From NCBI RefSeq assembly GCF_000226095.1, contig NC_016478.1, positions 2,656,001 to 2,720,000 of the forward strand: a stretch of DNA of 64,000 nucleotides. The letters run 5' to 3'. The translations under genes were made by a program, and so were the position numbers. Below are positions 25,101 through 38,700 of the stretch, piece by piece. Source of the stretch: Thermothelomyces thermophilus ATCC 42464. Taxonomy: Eukaryota; Ascomycota; Sordariomycetes; Sordariales; Chaetomiaceae. The stretch's first letter is position 1. Each line of letters starts with the position of its first letter. Under the pieces are notes generated by a model. That model had not been told where the DNA came from. It worked only from the letters and a program-made list of their open reading frames with translations, and did not search any database.

Positions 25101-27370
25101 TTCCTCTTATTATAACGTTAGTATTATTATGCCGCTTCTTCTAGAGTCTGTAGTAGTCTACCTACTACTGTCTATCTCTTATAGTAGATCTATAAGATAT
25201 GCCTTCCCCTAAGTATCGTCTACTCGCGATCCTTATATACTCTCTATCTTACTAGTTAAATACAACTCCGTTTAGGGTCGTAGGTAGCTACTATTCTTCT
25301 AACTAATGTCTAGGTTATAATCTTTATACTATAGTAACTCTAATATCATATCTTTGTTATTGCCTATATCTATAATACTAAATATAACTACTATAATCTT
25401 TCTTGCTATAGTAATATTAATTGGTTTAGTCTCCTTATATACCTATTATATTAGAAATAGCCCTTTAACTATGCTATACTTCTACTTCATTCTCTAGGGT
25501 ATTCGTAGCTAATTTATAAGCGTCGGCGAAATCAGGTTTATCTCTGCTCTACTATCTACTAGTATAAGCATTTCGTACTGTTTCTATTATGCTATTATCT
25601 ATAGTCGCTTGTCTTGCTACCGTCGTCTGAAAATTATAGCGATTTCCTATATTTCTGCCGGGAGGTCTCGATATAGTAGTCTCTTACGCTAGTTCCTCCT
25701 ATACTATGCTACTACTTGCTACTATATAGGCGTTAATGGTTTCTAGGCCCCTTAAAGGGCCTTGACCCGTTTCCTAGGTTAGTGCTAACCTCTTCGGTTG
25801 TTCGGCTAATAGTGGCTTCGTTAATCGTGCTTATTTCTATAAGCTATTAAGTGCTTATAGCTTCCTACTATTAAGTCCGTTCTGCTTTTTGTCGTATATA
25901 CTATAGCTTTATCTGAAGCTCCCGAATTCGTAATTTCCTTTCGTCTATGTGATAAAGGTAGTCGTTGCTCTAGCATAAGTCCTATATATCTTGTCCTGTT
26001 CTATAGTGCCTAGGCCAGGCTCGTCTTAGAACTATTATAATGCCTTCTAGATCGCGGGCTTCGATCTTCCAAAGCAATTCGGCTGCTCTATTTCCTATAT
26101 TGTAGACCTATTCTATAGGGCGTAAGCTTCTATCCTCATTTCCTTGTTAGGTCGGCTAGTGATTATTTTCAAATTTGTTATAGAAGTAGTATTAGTATCT
26201 ATATACTATATACTAGAACTAGGGTACTTACGTATATACCTCGTGTCGAGGATATAGTTACGTAGTATCGCCTAGGAGGTATTAGAATTCTTTCCCGAAT
26301 CCTTCCTATTATATATAGACTATAGGTACCCTAATGCTAAGGTAGGAATGTTTCTTCTAGTAGCTTTTCTATATACGCTTGTCTTTTCTATAGTTTACGC
26401 ATATAAACTAGTATTCTAAGTTCCGCATATCATTACTAAGTTACTAGTCGTTAAAGTACTTAGTATAGCTATTAGGCCTATTATATATCATAGGCTATTC
26501 TCCTTTAATAGTTTCTATAATACGTTAAAGTTCCTTCGTTTCATTCTTTATCTTATTACTCTACTAGGTAAGTCAAATCAAGCGTCTATCTCGTTCGTGT
26601 AATTTCGTATTAAGTTAGAAAACTTTATTACGGTACTATTCGATTCATTCCTAGAGGAATAGAATATTAGGTCTAGGTCTTTCGATTCCTTAGGTGTCGG
26701 TTATCTACAATCTATCCCGCCTCTATATAACCGTAAAACCCTACTGCCTCAAGGCTAGAAGAATCGAAATTAGCGGTGTATACTCTCCTGCTATATCCTA
26801 TTCGGCAAGACCTATCTCTAGGTCTATAGTGACTAGTTCGGAGTATAGTGCTTATTCGTCTTTACTATTACCGTTATATCCGAGACTGTCTATATTACTG
26901 CCCTTGTCTTTATAGCCTATAGCTATTACTTTGATAACGTCCTTAGTAGTTTCGTTAATAGCTATAATTTCCTTTCTAGGGACTATCTTCTACCCTTTCT
27001 TTAGGCTTTAACATTCTTACTTATAGTGCCTTTTCTTTCTATAGTTATAGTAGGTAATATTAAACTTGCCTTTAGTTATCTTCTTCTAGTCTTGCTTTTA
27101 TACTATATCTATATTTATAGCTCTAGGGTATATCTTATATAAGGTATTAACATATGCTTATTTTTTCTTATCGTTAGCCTTAACTATAGTTCTATTCATT
27201 TGACCTTATTTCTATTACTCTTGTATATAGAGTCGATTATCGATTTTAATAGCCTATATAATATATTTATCTAGGGTCTTAAGCTAATTATACTTATATA
27301 GCTTATCTTTAACCTTTTCTTTTAAGCTATTATGGAATAATTATATTAATACCTTATTATTAAGCCAAGA
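22005..27370 (-). pseudogene. pol of element B (protease to chromodomain), RIP-inactivated
   Basis: The minus-strand frame ends at TAA 22005-22007. Chromodomain, integrase, RNase H, RT and protease are recognisable by homology to the array copies. The C-terminal tail after the chromodomain differs from the A tail. It is interrupted at 27375 by the array within gag and resumes at 49192. Confidence 0.8.
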
Positions 27371-27375
27371 CTTAA
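27371..27375. repeat. Target-site duplication of the tandem array, left copy (CTTAA)
   Basis: CTTAA immediately before LTR1. The partner is at 49187-49191 immediately after LTR4. No such duplication separates the internal units. Confidence 0.88.
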
Positions 27376-27802
27376 TGTGACGAACCCAACTCAGACTTCT
27401 TCTAAAAGGGTCCAGACAGAGGTGGATTGGGCGGGACAAGCAGGCAGGTCGTCTGAGGGATTCGGTGAAGCCAAAGGGTTCACAACAACACTAGAGTTAT
27501 CTCTCACAGTAATCAGCAATGCTCAGTATAAGTACTGTGATTGTGATTGTTACCACTGGTAAACTCCCAGAGTCTACCATAACAAGTGACTATTTATATG
27601 TATATATATTCCTAGGATCATTAGCAGTCGTGGTGATCATTTATACTAGCTTACCTGGCTTATATCATGAGCCGGTGATCCTCTGTTGGGATCATTCCTT
27701 GCCAAGCGTAATCCCGTCCTAATTAGTCTATCATTCCTTCGGCTTGATTGGCCCGTTCGTGCCAGTGGCTCAGGCGGCATCTGCATACATATTTCCGTAA
27801 CA
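27376..27802 (-). repeat. Array LTR1 (427 bp)
   Basis: TGTGACG..GTAACA. One of the least RIP-changed LTRs in the window. Confidence 0.92.
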
Positions 27803-27928
27803 CGATGCCCCTCCTTCAAGGCTTTCGACCCGAAAGCCCTCTTTTAGGCCGTTTTAAATAGCGCCAACATCCTTTCTATATATACCTCGTAATTTTTCCC
27901 TTTTCCTGTATTACTAGTGACTAACAAG

Positions 27929-28590
27929 ATAGCAGATCATGTTTCTAAGCGCCGATCCTCGAAATCCTAATAGCGCGCCGCGCTTGCTTCTTTTATTGAT
28001 TCTTCTAGCGTAGACATCATGCCGTGTTCGTGGTGTTTTAAGCGGAACTTGGCTTGTCGTATAGCGTCAGGCTCTTCTTGCTATAGCGAGTGCGTATATC
28101 AGGGTCGTTCTTACGATAGTTCCGACGTAGCATCTACTTATTCGTGACCTGGTTTGTTACCTTTAATGTTTATAGCTAATTCTTTATAGTAACGAAGATT
28201 ATATCTGAACAAAAGCGTATAGAACAAGAAGAGGCCGATGCTAAAGAGGCCCTTTTTGTTCTTCAGACTTAACTTCAGATAGCTATCGGTCGATTAGCTC
28301 GTCTTTATTACTAGAAACGTTTCTTAAAGGAGCAGGGTTCCGAGCTATTTCGTCAAGGCATATAGTCTCTAGAGGAAATAGAGGCAGAAGAACGGAGGGT
28401 GCGGGAGTCTAAAGCACGCGTTATTAGTAATATACGGTCCTAGGGTGCTAACGTCCCGTTTGACTAGTCTTCTTTAGGCCTAGATTTATTAGAGGCCGAC
28501 TTGGCCGTTTTGTCCGAGCTAGTGCCTACGGTCGATCCGGGTTCTGCCGGTGGAACTGTTCCAGTTTCTTAGGGCAGTTCAAGTTCTTGA
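27929..28590 (+). pseudogene. Antisense accessory gene, array unit 1
   Basis: Start codon ATA (27929), exon 1 to 28139, intron 28140-28189 with donor G mutated to A (ATTCGT), exon 2 to TGA 28588-28590. The second exon is the best preserved charged helical region, rich in Glu, Arg and Leu. It ends in a Pro-Gly-Ser-Ala-Gly-Gly segment and a short serine tail. Confidence 0.72.
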
Positions 28591-31500
28591 CTAGTTCCTA
28601 TAAGTTATCTTCTAGTCCAAAATCAAGCCATTTGACCAGGTACTACAGTTCCCCGTTGATAATACATGAATCCAGAATTTCTTCGACGTCCTATTCTTCC
28701 TCTTCGTCCTTTGCTTCGATATGCGTAGCAACGTTGGCGTTCTTTAGTGCTAGTTCGAGAAGTGAAATATAAAAAACATCTGTCTGTAGTCGTATAGATG
28801 ACGGTAACGATAATCGATAGTTGGATGTCGAAATTCGTTCCTTGATAACGAAGGGTCCGACCTTCTTAAAGTCTAGCTTTGTGCTTAGTCGTTTGGTTTG
28901 TAAGTTCTATACAATCAAGTAGACTTTGTCTCCCCTTTCTAGGCAAGGTCCCTCGAGCCTATATTTGTCGTAGTAGTCCTTTATTCTGGTTTTAATAAAC
29001 TCGAGTTCCTTTTTAAGCTTCTTATATAGTGTATACATCTGTTCTGCTTTGACTGCTGCTCTTAGCACTATGACCTCTGGTCTTTGCCTAAGGTCTACTT
29101 TATATCTGTAGTTCGCGAAAAACGGTGTGACTTTAGTCGTTTCTGTCGGCGTCGTATTATAGGCAAGTTATACTATTAGTAATAGTATAACCTAGTTATC
29201 TTGCTAGTAATTGACATAAGAGCGGAGGTATTGCTTAATAACTTAGTTTAGTCGCTCCGTTTATCCGTCGGTCTATAGGTAATATACCGTTAATAGCTTA
29301 CTATTAACGCCTAATCGTTACATTAACGCTTGCCAGAACTTCGACGTAAACTTCGTGTCTCTGTCGGTGATCTATTCTTGCGGCCAAGCATGCACTAATA
29401 TAACTTGCCGATAGATCACGTCTACTAACTGTTCTGCTATCTAGGACTCCTTGTAGGGAAAGAAGTATACCTACTTGGTCAGGCGATCTACTATAGTAAG
29501 AATACTATCGTAAGTCACTCCTATAGCTATATCCTTAGATTCTAGTAGCTTTATAATAAAGTCCATCGTAACTAAACTCCATGGTTTGTCAGCTATTAGC
29601 AATGGCTAAAGTAATCTATATAGCTTGTATCGTGCCATTTTGCTTCGATTGCAGATGTCGTAGTTCTATATGACTTCCTTAACCCGTGCCGTTAACTATA
29701 GAAAGTCGTAGTGTCTCTTGACTTGTGCGACAGTCTTTGTAACTCCTTTATGTCCTCCGAGTTTTGATTTGTAGAGTTCTCGAATCATTCGTAGCTATTG
29801 ATCTTTGTCATAGATATACGCTTTGCTTCGGTACTAGAGTTTCCTATCTTTTTCTTCCACTCCATCAGGTACCACTAGTCCAGGTGCTACTTGATACTAT
29901 GCCTCGTTAATCCTTTCTTCTCGAAAGATTGTATAGCATTCTAGGAACGAGTTAAGTAGATCATCTTCTATAGGTGTCTACGTTTCGTAATATAGCGTTC
30001 CGTCTGTTCGTTCCTTGAATAACGGTGGTATTGCTCCTATTCGTCCTTCCGTGTGATCCGTTCGTCGGCTTAAGATGTCTGCTCGTACGTTCTCTTTACC
30101 CTTCTTATAGCAAATCTCAAAGTTAAATTCCGCGAGGAATTCTACCTATCGTATTTGTCGTTTGTTAAGCTCCTTCGTCGTTATGAAGTATCGTAGGTTC
30201 TTGTAATCTATATATACTTATACCAGTTTAATCATACCGCTAAGGTATAATTACCATTCCTTGAAAGCTTCAATAATTGTAAGTAGTTCCTTGTCGTAAA
30301 TCGGATAATTAAGACGTGGTCTATCGAGCTTCTTAGAAAAGAAGGCTATAGGATGTAGCTTCCCTTGTTCGTCTCGTTGTCCTAATTGTCCTCCGATAGC
30401 GTAGTCTGAAGCGTCCGTTTCCACCTCGAATGGCTTCTTAGGGTCTGGTAGTACCAATACTAGATCTTTAGTAATGGCGTCACGGATCTACGTAAATGCT
30501 TACTCGTGTTGCTCTTCCCATTGGAATTTAGCGTTCTTCCTGGTAAGTTCGTATAAAGGTCGTATAATCGCTCCAAAGTTCCTAATGAACATCCGGTAGA
30601 AGTTTGCAAATCTGATGAAACTTTATACTTCTATAACTGACGTTAGTCGTGGCCAATTCTTAATGGCTTTAACCTTTAAAGGTTCTATCCGGATTTGTCC
30701 TAGGGATATTTCATATCCCAAAAAGACTGTCTTCCTGACATGGAATTCGCTCTTTTCCTTGTTAACTAATAGCTTATACGCGTGTAGCGTGTCTAGTACT
30801 ACTTCCACGTACTTCCGGTGTTTGTTTATCGTCTTAGAGAAGATAAGTATATCGTTAAGATAATATACTATAAATTTGTCGAGAAAGGGTCGGATAGCTT
30901 AATTAATCAGGGCTTAGAACGTTGCCGGCGCGTTCGTAAGTCTGAATGGCATGACGAGGTACTTATAGTAGCCATAGGGTGTCCTAAAGGCCGTTTTCCA
31001 CTCGTCGCCTTCTTTAATCTATATATAGTTATAGGCCGATAGTAAGTCAAGACATATAAAATATTAGGCTCCTGCTAACTGATCTCGGAGCTATAAGATT
31101 AGCGGTAACGGGTATCGATTTTTTACGGTCTATTTGTTAAGTTGCCAATAGTCGACGTATAACTATAGCTTTCTGTCTTTCTTAGGCATAAACAGGATTA
31201 GGTAGCCTGCTAGCGATATTGACAGGCAGATATGTCCTCTTCGAAGGTTCTCCTCCAAATATCGCTTAAGTTCTTCGTTCTATATCTAGCTCATATAGTA
31301 AATCTTAAAGAACTTTAGTCATGCTCCTTCCTTAAGCTTAATCTCGTAATCCTATAGGCCGTGTTCTAGTAATCCTTCTAGGTACTTTAGTTCGAATGCT
31401 AGGTGTCCTTCGTATTCCTTCGGTACTTCCCTAGTCTTGTCTTATCTCTTGGTTTTCTAATAGTATGCGAACTTGGTTCCGTCCGTAGCGATACTAGCGA

Positions 31501-34476
31501 TTTCTCCTATCTCAACCCACTACTCTAATTATAGTGCTCTACATTCGTCAACAGAGAGAACAGCTATCGGCGGTTTAGCTCGTTCCTCCTGTCACGATAT
31601 CGATGTCGTTATACCGCCTCTTCCAGAGTCTGTAGTGGTCTGCCTGCCACTGTCTGTCTCTTACGGTAGATCTATAGGATATGCCTTTCTCTAAGTATCG
31701 TCTGCTCGCGATCCTTGCGTGCTCCCTATCTCGCTAGTCGAATATAACTCCGTTTGGGGTCGTAGGTAGCTACCATTCTTCTAGCTAATGTCTAGGTCGT
31801 AATCTTTATACCATAATAACCCTAATATCATATCTTTGTCATTGCCTATGTCTACGATACTAAATATAACTGCTATAGTCTTCCCTACCATAGTGATACC
31901 GATCGGTTCGGTCTCTCTACGTACCTATTACGTCGGAAATAGCCTTTTAACTATACCATGCTTCCGCTTCATTCTCTAGGGTATCTGTAGCTAATTTACA
32001 AGTGTCGGCGAAATCAAGTTCATCTCTGCTCCACTATCTACTAGTACGAGCATTTCGTGCTGTTTCCACTATGCTGTTATCTATAGTCGCTTGTCTTGCC
32101 GCCGTCGTCCCAAGATTGCGGCGATTTCCCATGTTTCTGCCGGGAGGTCTCGGTATAGTAGTCTCTTACACTAGTCCCTCCTATACTGTGCTACCACTCG
32201 CCGCTACACAGGCATTAATGGTTTCCGGGCCCCTCGAAGGGCCCTAACCCGTTTCCTAGGTTAGTACTGACCTCTTCGGTTATTTGGCTAATAGCGGCTT
32301 CGTCGATCGTGCTTATTTCCGTAAGCCATTAGGTGCTTACGGCTTCCTACCATTAGGTCCGTTCCGCTTTCTATCGTACGTACCATAGCTTCATCTAAAG
32401 CTCCCGAATTCGCAATTTCTTTTCGTCCACGTAATAGAGGCAATCGTTACTCTAGCACGAGTCCTATATGTCTCGTCCGGTTCCGCAGTGCCTAGGCCAG
32501 GCTCGTTTTGGAACTACTATGATGCTTTCTAGGTCTCGGGCTTCGATTTTCCAGAGCAATTCGGCCGCTCTGTTTCCTACATCGTAGACCTATCCTATAG
32601 GGCGTAAGCCTCCGTCCCCGTTTTCCTGTCAGGTCGGCCAGTGATTGTTTTCGAATTTGTCGTAGAAGTGATATCGGCATTCGTATACTATACACTAGAA
32701 CTAGGGCACTTGCGCATATGCCTCGTATCGAGGGTATAGTCACGTAGCGTCGCCTAGGAGGTATTGGAATTCTTTCCCGAATCTTTCCCATTGTACGTAG
32801 ACCGTAGATACTCTAGTGCTGACATAGGAGTGTTTCTTCTAGTAGCTTTCCTACGTACGCTCGTCCTTTCCGCGGTTCGCGCGTATAAACTGGTATTCTA
32901 GGTTCCGTATATTGTTACTAAGTTGTTAGCCGTCAAGATACTCGGTATAGCTATCGGGCCTATCGTATATTACAGGCTGTTCTCCTTTAATGGTTTCTAC
33001 AATACGTCGGAGTTCCCTCATTTCGTCCCTCATTCTATTGCTCTACTAGGCAAGTCAAATCAAGCGTTTATCCCATTCGCGTAGTTCCGCGTTAAGCCAA
33101 AAAACTTCGTTACGATACCATTCGATTTATTCCTAGAGGAATAGAACATTAAGTCTAGGTCTTTCGATTCCTTAGGTATCGGTTGTCCACGATCCATCCC
33201 GCCTCTACGTAACTATAAAACCCCACTGCCTCAAGGCTAGGAGAATCGAAACTGGCGGTATATATTCTCCTGCCATGTCCCATTTGGCAAGACCTGTCTC
33301 TAGGTTCACAGTGACCAGTTCGGAGTACGGTGCTTGTTTATCTTTACCGTTGCCGTTATATCCGAGACTATTTGTATCATTGCCCTTGTCTTTGTGGCTT
33401 GTAGCTGCTACTTCGATGATGTCCTTAGTAGTTTCATCGATAGCCGTAATTTCCTTTCTAGGGGCTGGTTTCTATTCTTTCTTTAGGCTCTAGCATTCTT
33501 GCTTATAGTATCCTTTCTTTCTGTAGTTATAGTAGGTAACATTAGACTTGTCTTTAGTCGTCTTCTTCTAGTCCTGCTTCTATGCTACGTCTATATCTAT
33601 AGCTCTAGGGTACGTCCTATACGAGGTACTAACGTACGCTCGCTTTTTCTTGTCGTTAGCCTTAACTATAGTTCCGTTCATTCGACCTTGTTTCTACTGC
33701 TCTTGTATATAGAGTCGATTATCGATCCTAATGGCCTACGCGATATATTTATCTAGAGTCTTAGGCCGATCGTACTTATATAGCTTGTCCTTAACCTTTT
33801 CCTTTAGGCCATTATAGAACAATTGCATCAACGCCTCATCATTAAGCTAAGACTTGAGCATGTCCTATCTAAACTATATAGTGTAAGAGGCTGCTGACTT
33901 GGTCTATCGGAGATTGGCAAGTCTTTCTTACGTATAAATCTTTTTATCCTTATCGCCAAAAACCTTCTAAAGCTCTTCTTCGAAATAGTTATAAGATCAG
34001 AAGACTGCCTATATAAACGCGTCTCGATCGTCTTCGTCTTCCTCCGTAAGATAGTCATTCTACGTAGGCTCGAACTATCTAAGTGCCTTGCCCTCTAGTC
34101 TTATAGCTATATAGAGGACTTTGGCTTTATCGTCCGGAAACTTGTCGTCATTAAGCCGGAAGTAGGATCGGAGGTTTGTCAGGAATCCTACGAGATCTTC
34201 CTTAGTTCCTCTATATTTGCCAGGTAGTTCGATCTTAATACGCTTCGCTTTGGCACCCTCGAGTGCCTCGATTTTGGCATAGGCCTCGTTAACTAACTTC
34301 TACAAGTACTTTTCGCGGTTCTCGAGTTCCTTGATTCGAGCTTGAGCAGCCTTATCTCTCTGGTCCAACTCCTAGATCTGCTGCTAGAGTTAACCAAGCT
34401 AAGCGAGCAGCTATTCGGCCGTGACGTTAGTAGCCATGTCGATGTCAAGGTCGAAGTCTCCTCCGTTCTGAACCAT
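28424..34476 (-). pseudogene. gag-pol of array unit 1, RIP-inactivated
   Basis: Gag ATG at 34476 and pol stop at 28424-28426. Open pieces are RNase H (30251-30457, with Thr-Asp-Ala-Ser and the Lys-Glu-Leu-Leu motif) and the RT thumb side (30623-30808). The protease active site keeps Asp-Ser-Gly-Ala (32027-32038), while the RT active site is Tyr-Leu-Asn-Asp (30851-30862). The integrase and chromodomain frames are broken by stops. Confidence 0.87.
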
Positions 34477-34503
34477 GATAAAACAAAGGGAGTGGTAACA
34501 ACG

Positions 34504-34930
34504 TGTGACAAACCTAACTTAGACTTCTTCTAAAAGGGTCCAGACAGAGGTAGATTAGGCAGGACAAGTAGGCAGGTCGTCTAAGGGATTTGGTGAAGCC
34601 AAAGGGTTTATAACAATACTAGAGTTATCTCTCACAGTAATTAGCAATGCTTAGTATAAGTACTGTAATTGTGATTGTTACTACTGGTAAACTCCTAGAG
34701 TCCACTATAACAAGTGACTATTTACATGTATATATATTCCTAGGATTACTAGCAGTCGTGGTAATCATTTATACTAGCTTACCTAGCTTATATCGTGAGC
34801 TGGTGATCCTCTGTTGGGATCATTCCTTGCCAAGCGTAATCCCGTCCTAATTAGTCTATCATTCCTTTGGCTTGATTAGCCTATTTGTGCCAGTGGCTTA
34901 GGCAGCATCTATATACATATTTCCGTGACA
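34504..34930 (-). repeat. Array LTR2 (427 bp)
   Basis: TGTGACA..GTGACA. It serves as the 5' LTR of unit 1 and the 3' LTR of unit 2. Confidence 0.92.
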
Positions 34931-35056
34931 TGATGCCCCTCCTTTAAGGCTTTCAACCTAAAAGCCCTCTTTTAGGCCGTTTCAAATAGCGCTAACATCC
35001 TTTCCACGTATACCTCGTAATTTTTCCCTTTTCCTATACTACTAGTGACTGACAAG

Positions 35057-35718
35057 ATGGCAGATCGTATTTCTAAGCGCCGATCCTCGAAATCCTAATA
35101 GCACGCCACGCTTGCTTCTTTTATTAATTCTTCTAGCGTAGACGTCATACCGTATTCGTAGTGTTTTAAGCAGAACTTGGCTTGTCGTATAGCGTTAGGC
35201 TCTTCTTACTATAGCGAGTACGTACGTTAGGGTCGTTCTTACGATAGTTCCGACGTAGCGTCTGCTTATTTATAACCTAGTTTGTTACCTTTAATGTTCG
35301 TAGCTAATTCTTTATAGTAATAAAGATTATATCTGAACAAAAGTATGTAGAACAAGAAGAGGCCAATGCTAAAGAGGCCCTTTTTGTCCTTCAGACTTAA
35401 CTTCAGACGGCTATCGGTCGATTAGCTCGTCTTCGTCGCTAGAAACATTTCTTAAAGGAGCGGGGTTCCGAGCTATTTTGTCGAGGTATATAGTCTCTAG
35501 AGGAAATAGAGGCGGAAGAACAGAGGGTGCGGGAGTCCGAAGCACGCGTTATTAGTAATATACGGTCCTAGGGTGCTAACGTCCCGTTTGACTAGTCTTC
35601 TTTAGGCCTAGATTTATCAGAGGCCGACTTAGCCATTTTATCTAAGCTAGTACCTACGGTCGATCCGGGTTCTGCTAGTAGAACTATTCTAGTTTCTTAG
35701 GGCAGTTTAAGTTCTTGA
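35057..35718 (+). pseudogene. Antisense accessory gene, array unit 2
   Basis: Intact ATG (35057), exon 1 to 35267, intron 35268-35317 (donor mutated to ATTTAT, acceptor kept), exon 2 to TGA 35716-35718. RIP stops replace several Gln codons. Confidence 0.72.
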
Positions 35719-38700
35719 CTAGTTCCTATGAGTTATCTTCTAGTCCAAAATCAAGCCATTTGACCAGGTACTATAGTTCCCTATTGATAATGCGTAAATC
35801 TAGAATTTCTTCGACGTCCTATTCTTCCTCTTCGTCCTCTGCTTCGATATACGTGGCAACCTTGGCATTCTTTAGTGCTAGTTCGAGAAGTGAAATATAA
35901 AAAACATCCGTCCGTAGTTACATAGATAACGGTAACGATAGTCGATAGTTAGATGTCGAAATTCGTTCCTTGATAACGAAGGGTCTAACCTTCTTAAAGT
36001 CTAGCTTCGTGCTTAGTCGTTTGGTTTGTAAGTTCCGTATAATCAAGTAGACTTTGTCTTCCCTCTCTAGGCGAGGTCCCTTAAGCCTGTGTTTGTCGTA
36101 GTAGTCCTTTATTCTAGTTTTGACAAACTCGAGTTCCTTTTTAAGCTTCTTATATAGTATATATATCTGTTCTACTTTGACTACTACTCTTGGCACTATG
36201 ACCTCTAGTCCTTGCCTAAGGTCTGCTTTATATCTATAGTTTACGAAAAACGGTATAACTTTGGTCGTTTCTGTCGGCGTCGTATTGTAGGCGAGTTATG
36301 CTATTAGTAATAGCATGACCTAGTCGTCTTATTAGTAATTGACGTAAGAGCGGAGGTATTACTTAATAACTTAGTTTAGTCGCTCCGTTTGTCCGTCGGT
36401 CTACAGGTAATATGCCGTTGATAGCTTGCTATTAACGCCTAATCGTTGCATTAACGCTTGCCAGAACTTCGACGCGAACTTCGTATCTCTGTCGGTGATC
36501 TATTCTTGCGGCCAAGCATGCACTAATATAACTTGCCAATAGATCACGTCTGCCAACTATTCCACTGTCTAGGACTCCTTGTAGAGAAAGAAGTATGCCT
36601 ACTTGGTTAGGCAATCTACTATAGTAAGAATACTATCGTAGGTCACTCCTATAGCTATATCCTTAGATTCTAGCAGCTTCGTAATGAAGTCTATCGTAAC
36701 TAAACTCTATAGTTTGTCAGCTATTAGCAGTGGCTAAAGTAGTCTATATAGCTTATATCGTGCCATTTTGCTTCGATTACAGATATCGTAGTTCCGTATA
36801 ACTTCCTTAACCCGTGCCGTTAACTGTAGAAAGTCATAATGTCTCTTGACTTATACGACAGTCTTTATAACTCCTTTATGTCCTCCGAATTTTGATTCGT
36901 AGAGTTCTCGAATCATTCGCAGCTGTTGATCTTTATTATGGATGTACGCTTTGCTTCGGTACTAGAGTTTCCCATCTTTTTCTTCCACTCCGTCAGGTAC
37001 CACTGGTCCGGGTGCTACTTGATACTATGCCTTGTTAATCCTTTCTTCTCGAAAGATTACGTAGCATTCTAGGAACGAGTCAAGTGGATCATCTTCCACG
37101 GGTGTCTACGTTTCGTAATATAGCGTTCCGTCTGTTCGTTCCTTGAACAACGGTAGTGTTACTCCCGTTTGTCCTTCTATATAATCCGTTCGTCGGCTTA
37201 AGATGTCTGCTCGTACGTTCTCTTTGCCCTTCTTATAGCGAATCTTAAAGTTAAATTCCGTAAGGAATTCTGCCTATCGTATTTATCGTCCGTTAAGCTC
37301 CTTCGTCGTTATAAAGTATTGTAGGTTCTTGTAATCTGTATATACTTATACCGGTTTAATCGTACTACTAAGGTATAGTTACCATTCCTTAAAAGCTTCG
37401 ATAATCGCAAGTAGTTCCTTGTTGTAAATCGAATAATTGAGACGTAGTCTATCGAGCTTCTTAGAAAAGAAGGCTATAGGATGTAGCTTCCCTTGTTTGT
37501 CTCGTTATCCTAATTGTCCTCCGATGGCGTAGTCTGAAGCGTCCGTTTCTACCTCGAATGGCTTCTTAGGGTCTGGCAGTACCAGTACTAGATCTTTAGT
37601 AATGGCGTTATAGATCTACGTAAATGCTTGCTTGTATTGCTCTTCCCATTGGAATTCAGCGTTCTTCCTAGTGAGTTCGTACAAAGGTCGTACGATCGCT
37701 CTAAAGTTCCTAATGAACATCCGGTAGAAGTTTGTAAATCCGATAAAACTTCGTACTTCCGTAACTAACGTCGGTCGTAGCTAATTCTTGATAGCTTTAA
37801 CCTTTAAAGGTTCCATCCGGATTTGTCCTGGGGATATTTTGTATCCTAAAAAGACTATCTTCTTAATATAGAATTCGCTCTTTTCCTTGTTAACTAATAG
37901 CTTGTACGCGTATAGCGCGTCTAGTACTGCTTCTACATGCTTCTGGTGTTCGTCTATCGTCTTAGAGAAGATAAGTATATCGTCGAGATAACATACCGTA
38001 AATTTGTCGAGAAAGGGTCGGATAGCTTGATCAATCAGGGCTTAGAACGTTACTAATGCGTTTGTAAGTCCGAATAGCATAACGAGGTACTTATAATGGC
38101 TATAGGGTGTCCTAAAGGCCGTTTTCCACTTATCGCCTTCTTTGATCTATATATAGTTGTAGGCCGATGGCAAGTCAAGACGTGTAAAATATTAGGCTCC
38201 TGCTAACTGATCTTGGAGCCGTAAGATTAGCAGTAACGGGTATCGATTTTTCACAGTCTGTTCGTTAAGTTGCCAATAGTCGACGTATAACTATAGCTTT
38301 CCGTCTTTCTTAGGCACAAATAGGATTAGGTAGCCTACTAGCAATATCAACAGGCAGATATATCCTCTTTAAAGGTTCTCCTCTAAATATCGCTTAAGTT
38401 CTTCGTTCTATATCTAGCTTGTATAGTAAATCTTAAAGAACTTTAGTCATGCTCCTTCCTTAAGCTTGATCTCGTGATCCTATAGGCCATGTTCTAGTAA
38501 TCCTTCTAGGTACTTTAGTTCGAATGCTAGGTATCCTTTGTATTCCTTCGGTACTTCCCTAGTCTTGTCTCGTCTCTCGGTTTTCTAATAGTATACGAAC
38601 TTGGTTCCGTCTGTAGCGATACTAGCGATTTCTCCTATCTCAACCTACTACTCCAATTGCAGTGCTCCACATTCGTCAATAGAGAGAACAGCTATCGGCG

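Noticed and set aside
10210-35900. Recurring plus-strand 61-codon frames (10210, 22105, 28587, 35715)
   Set aside because: Antisense to the chromodomain; they begin at non-ATG codons around the end of the antisense gene and lack independent support.
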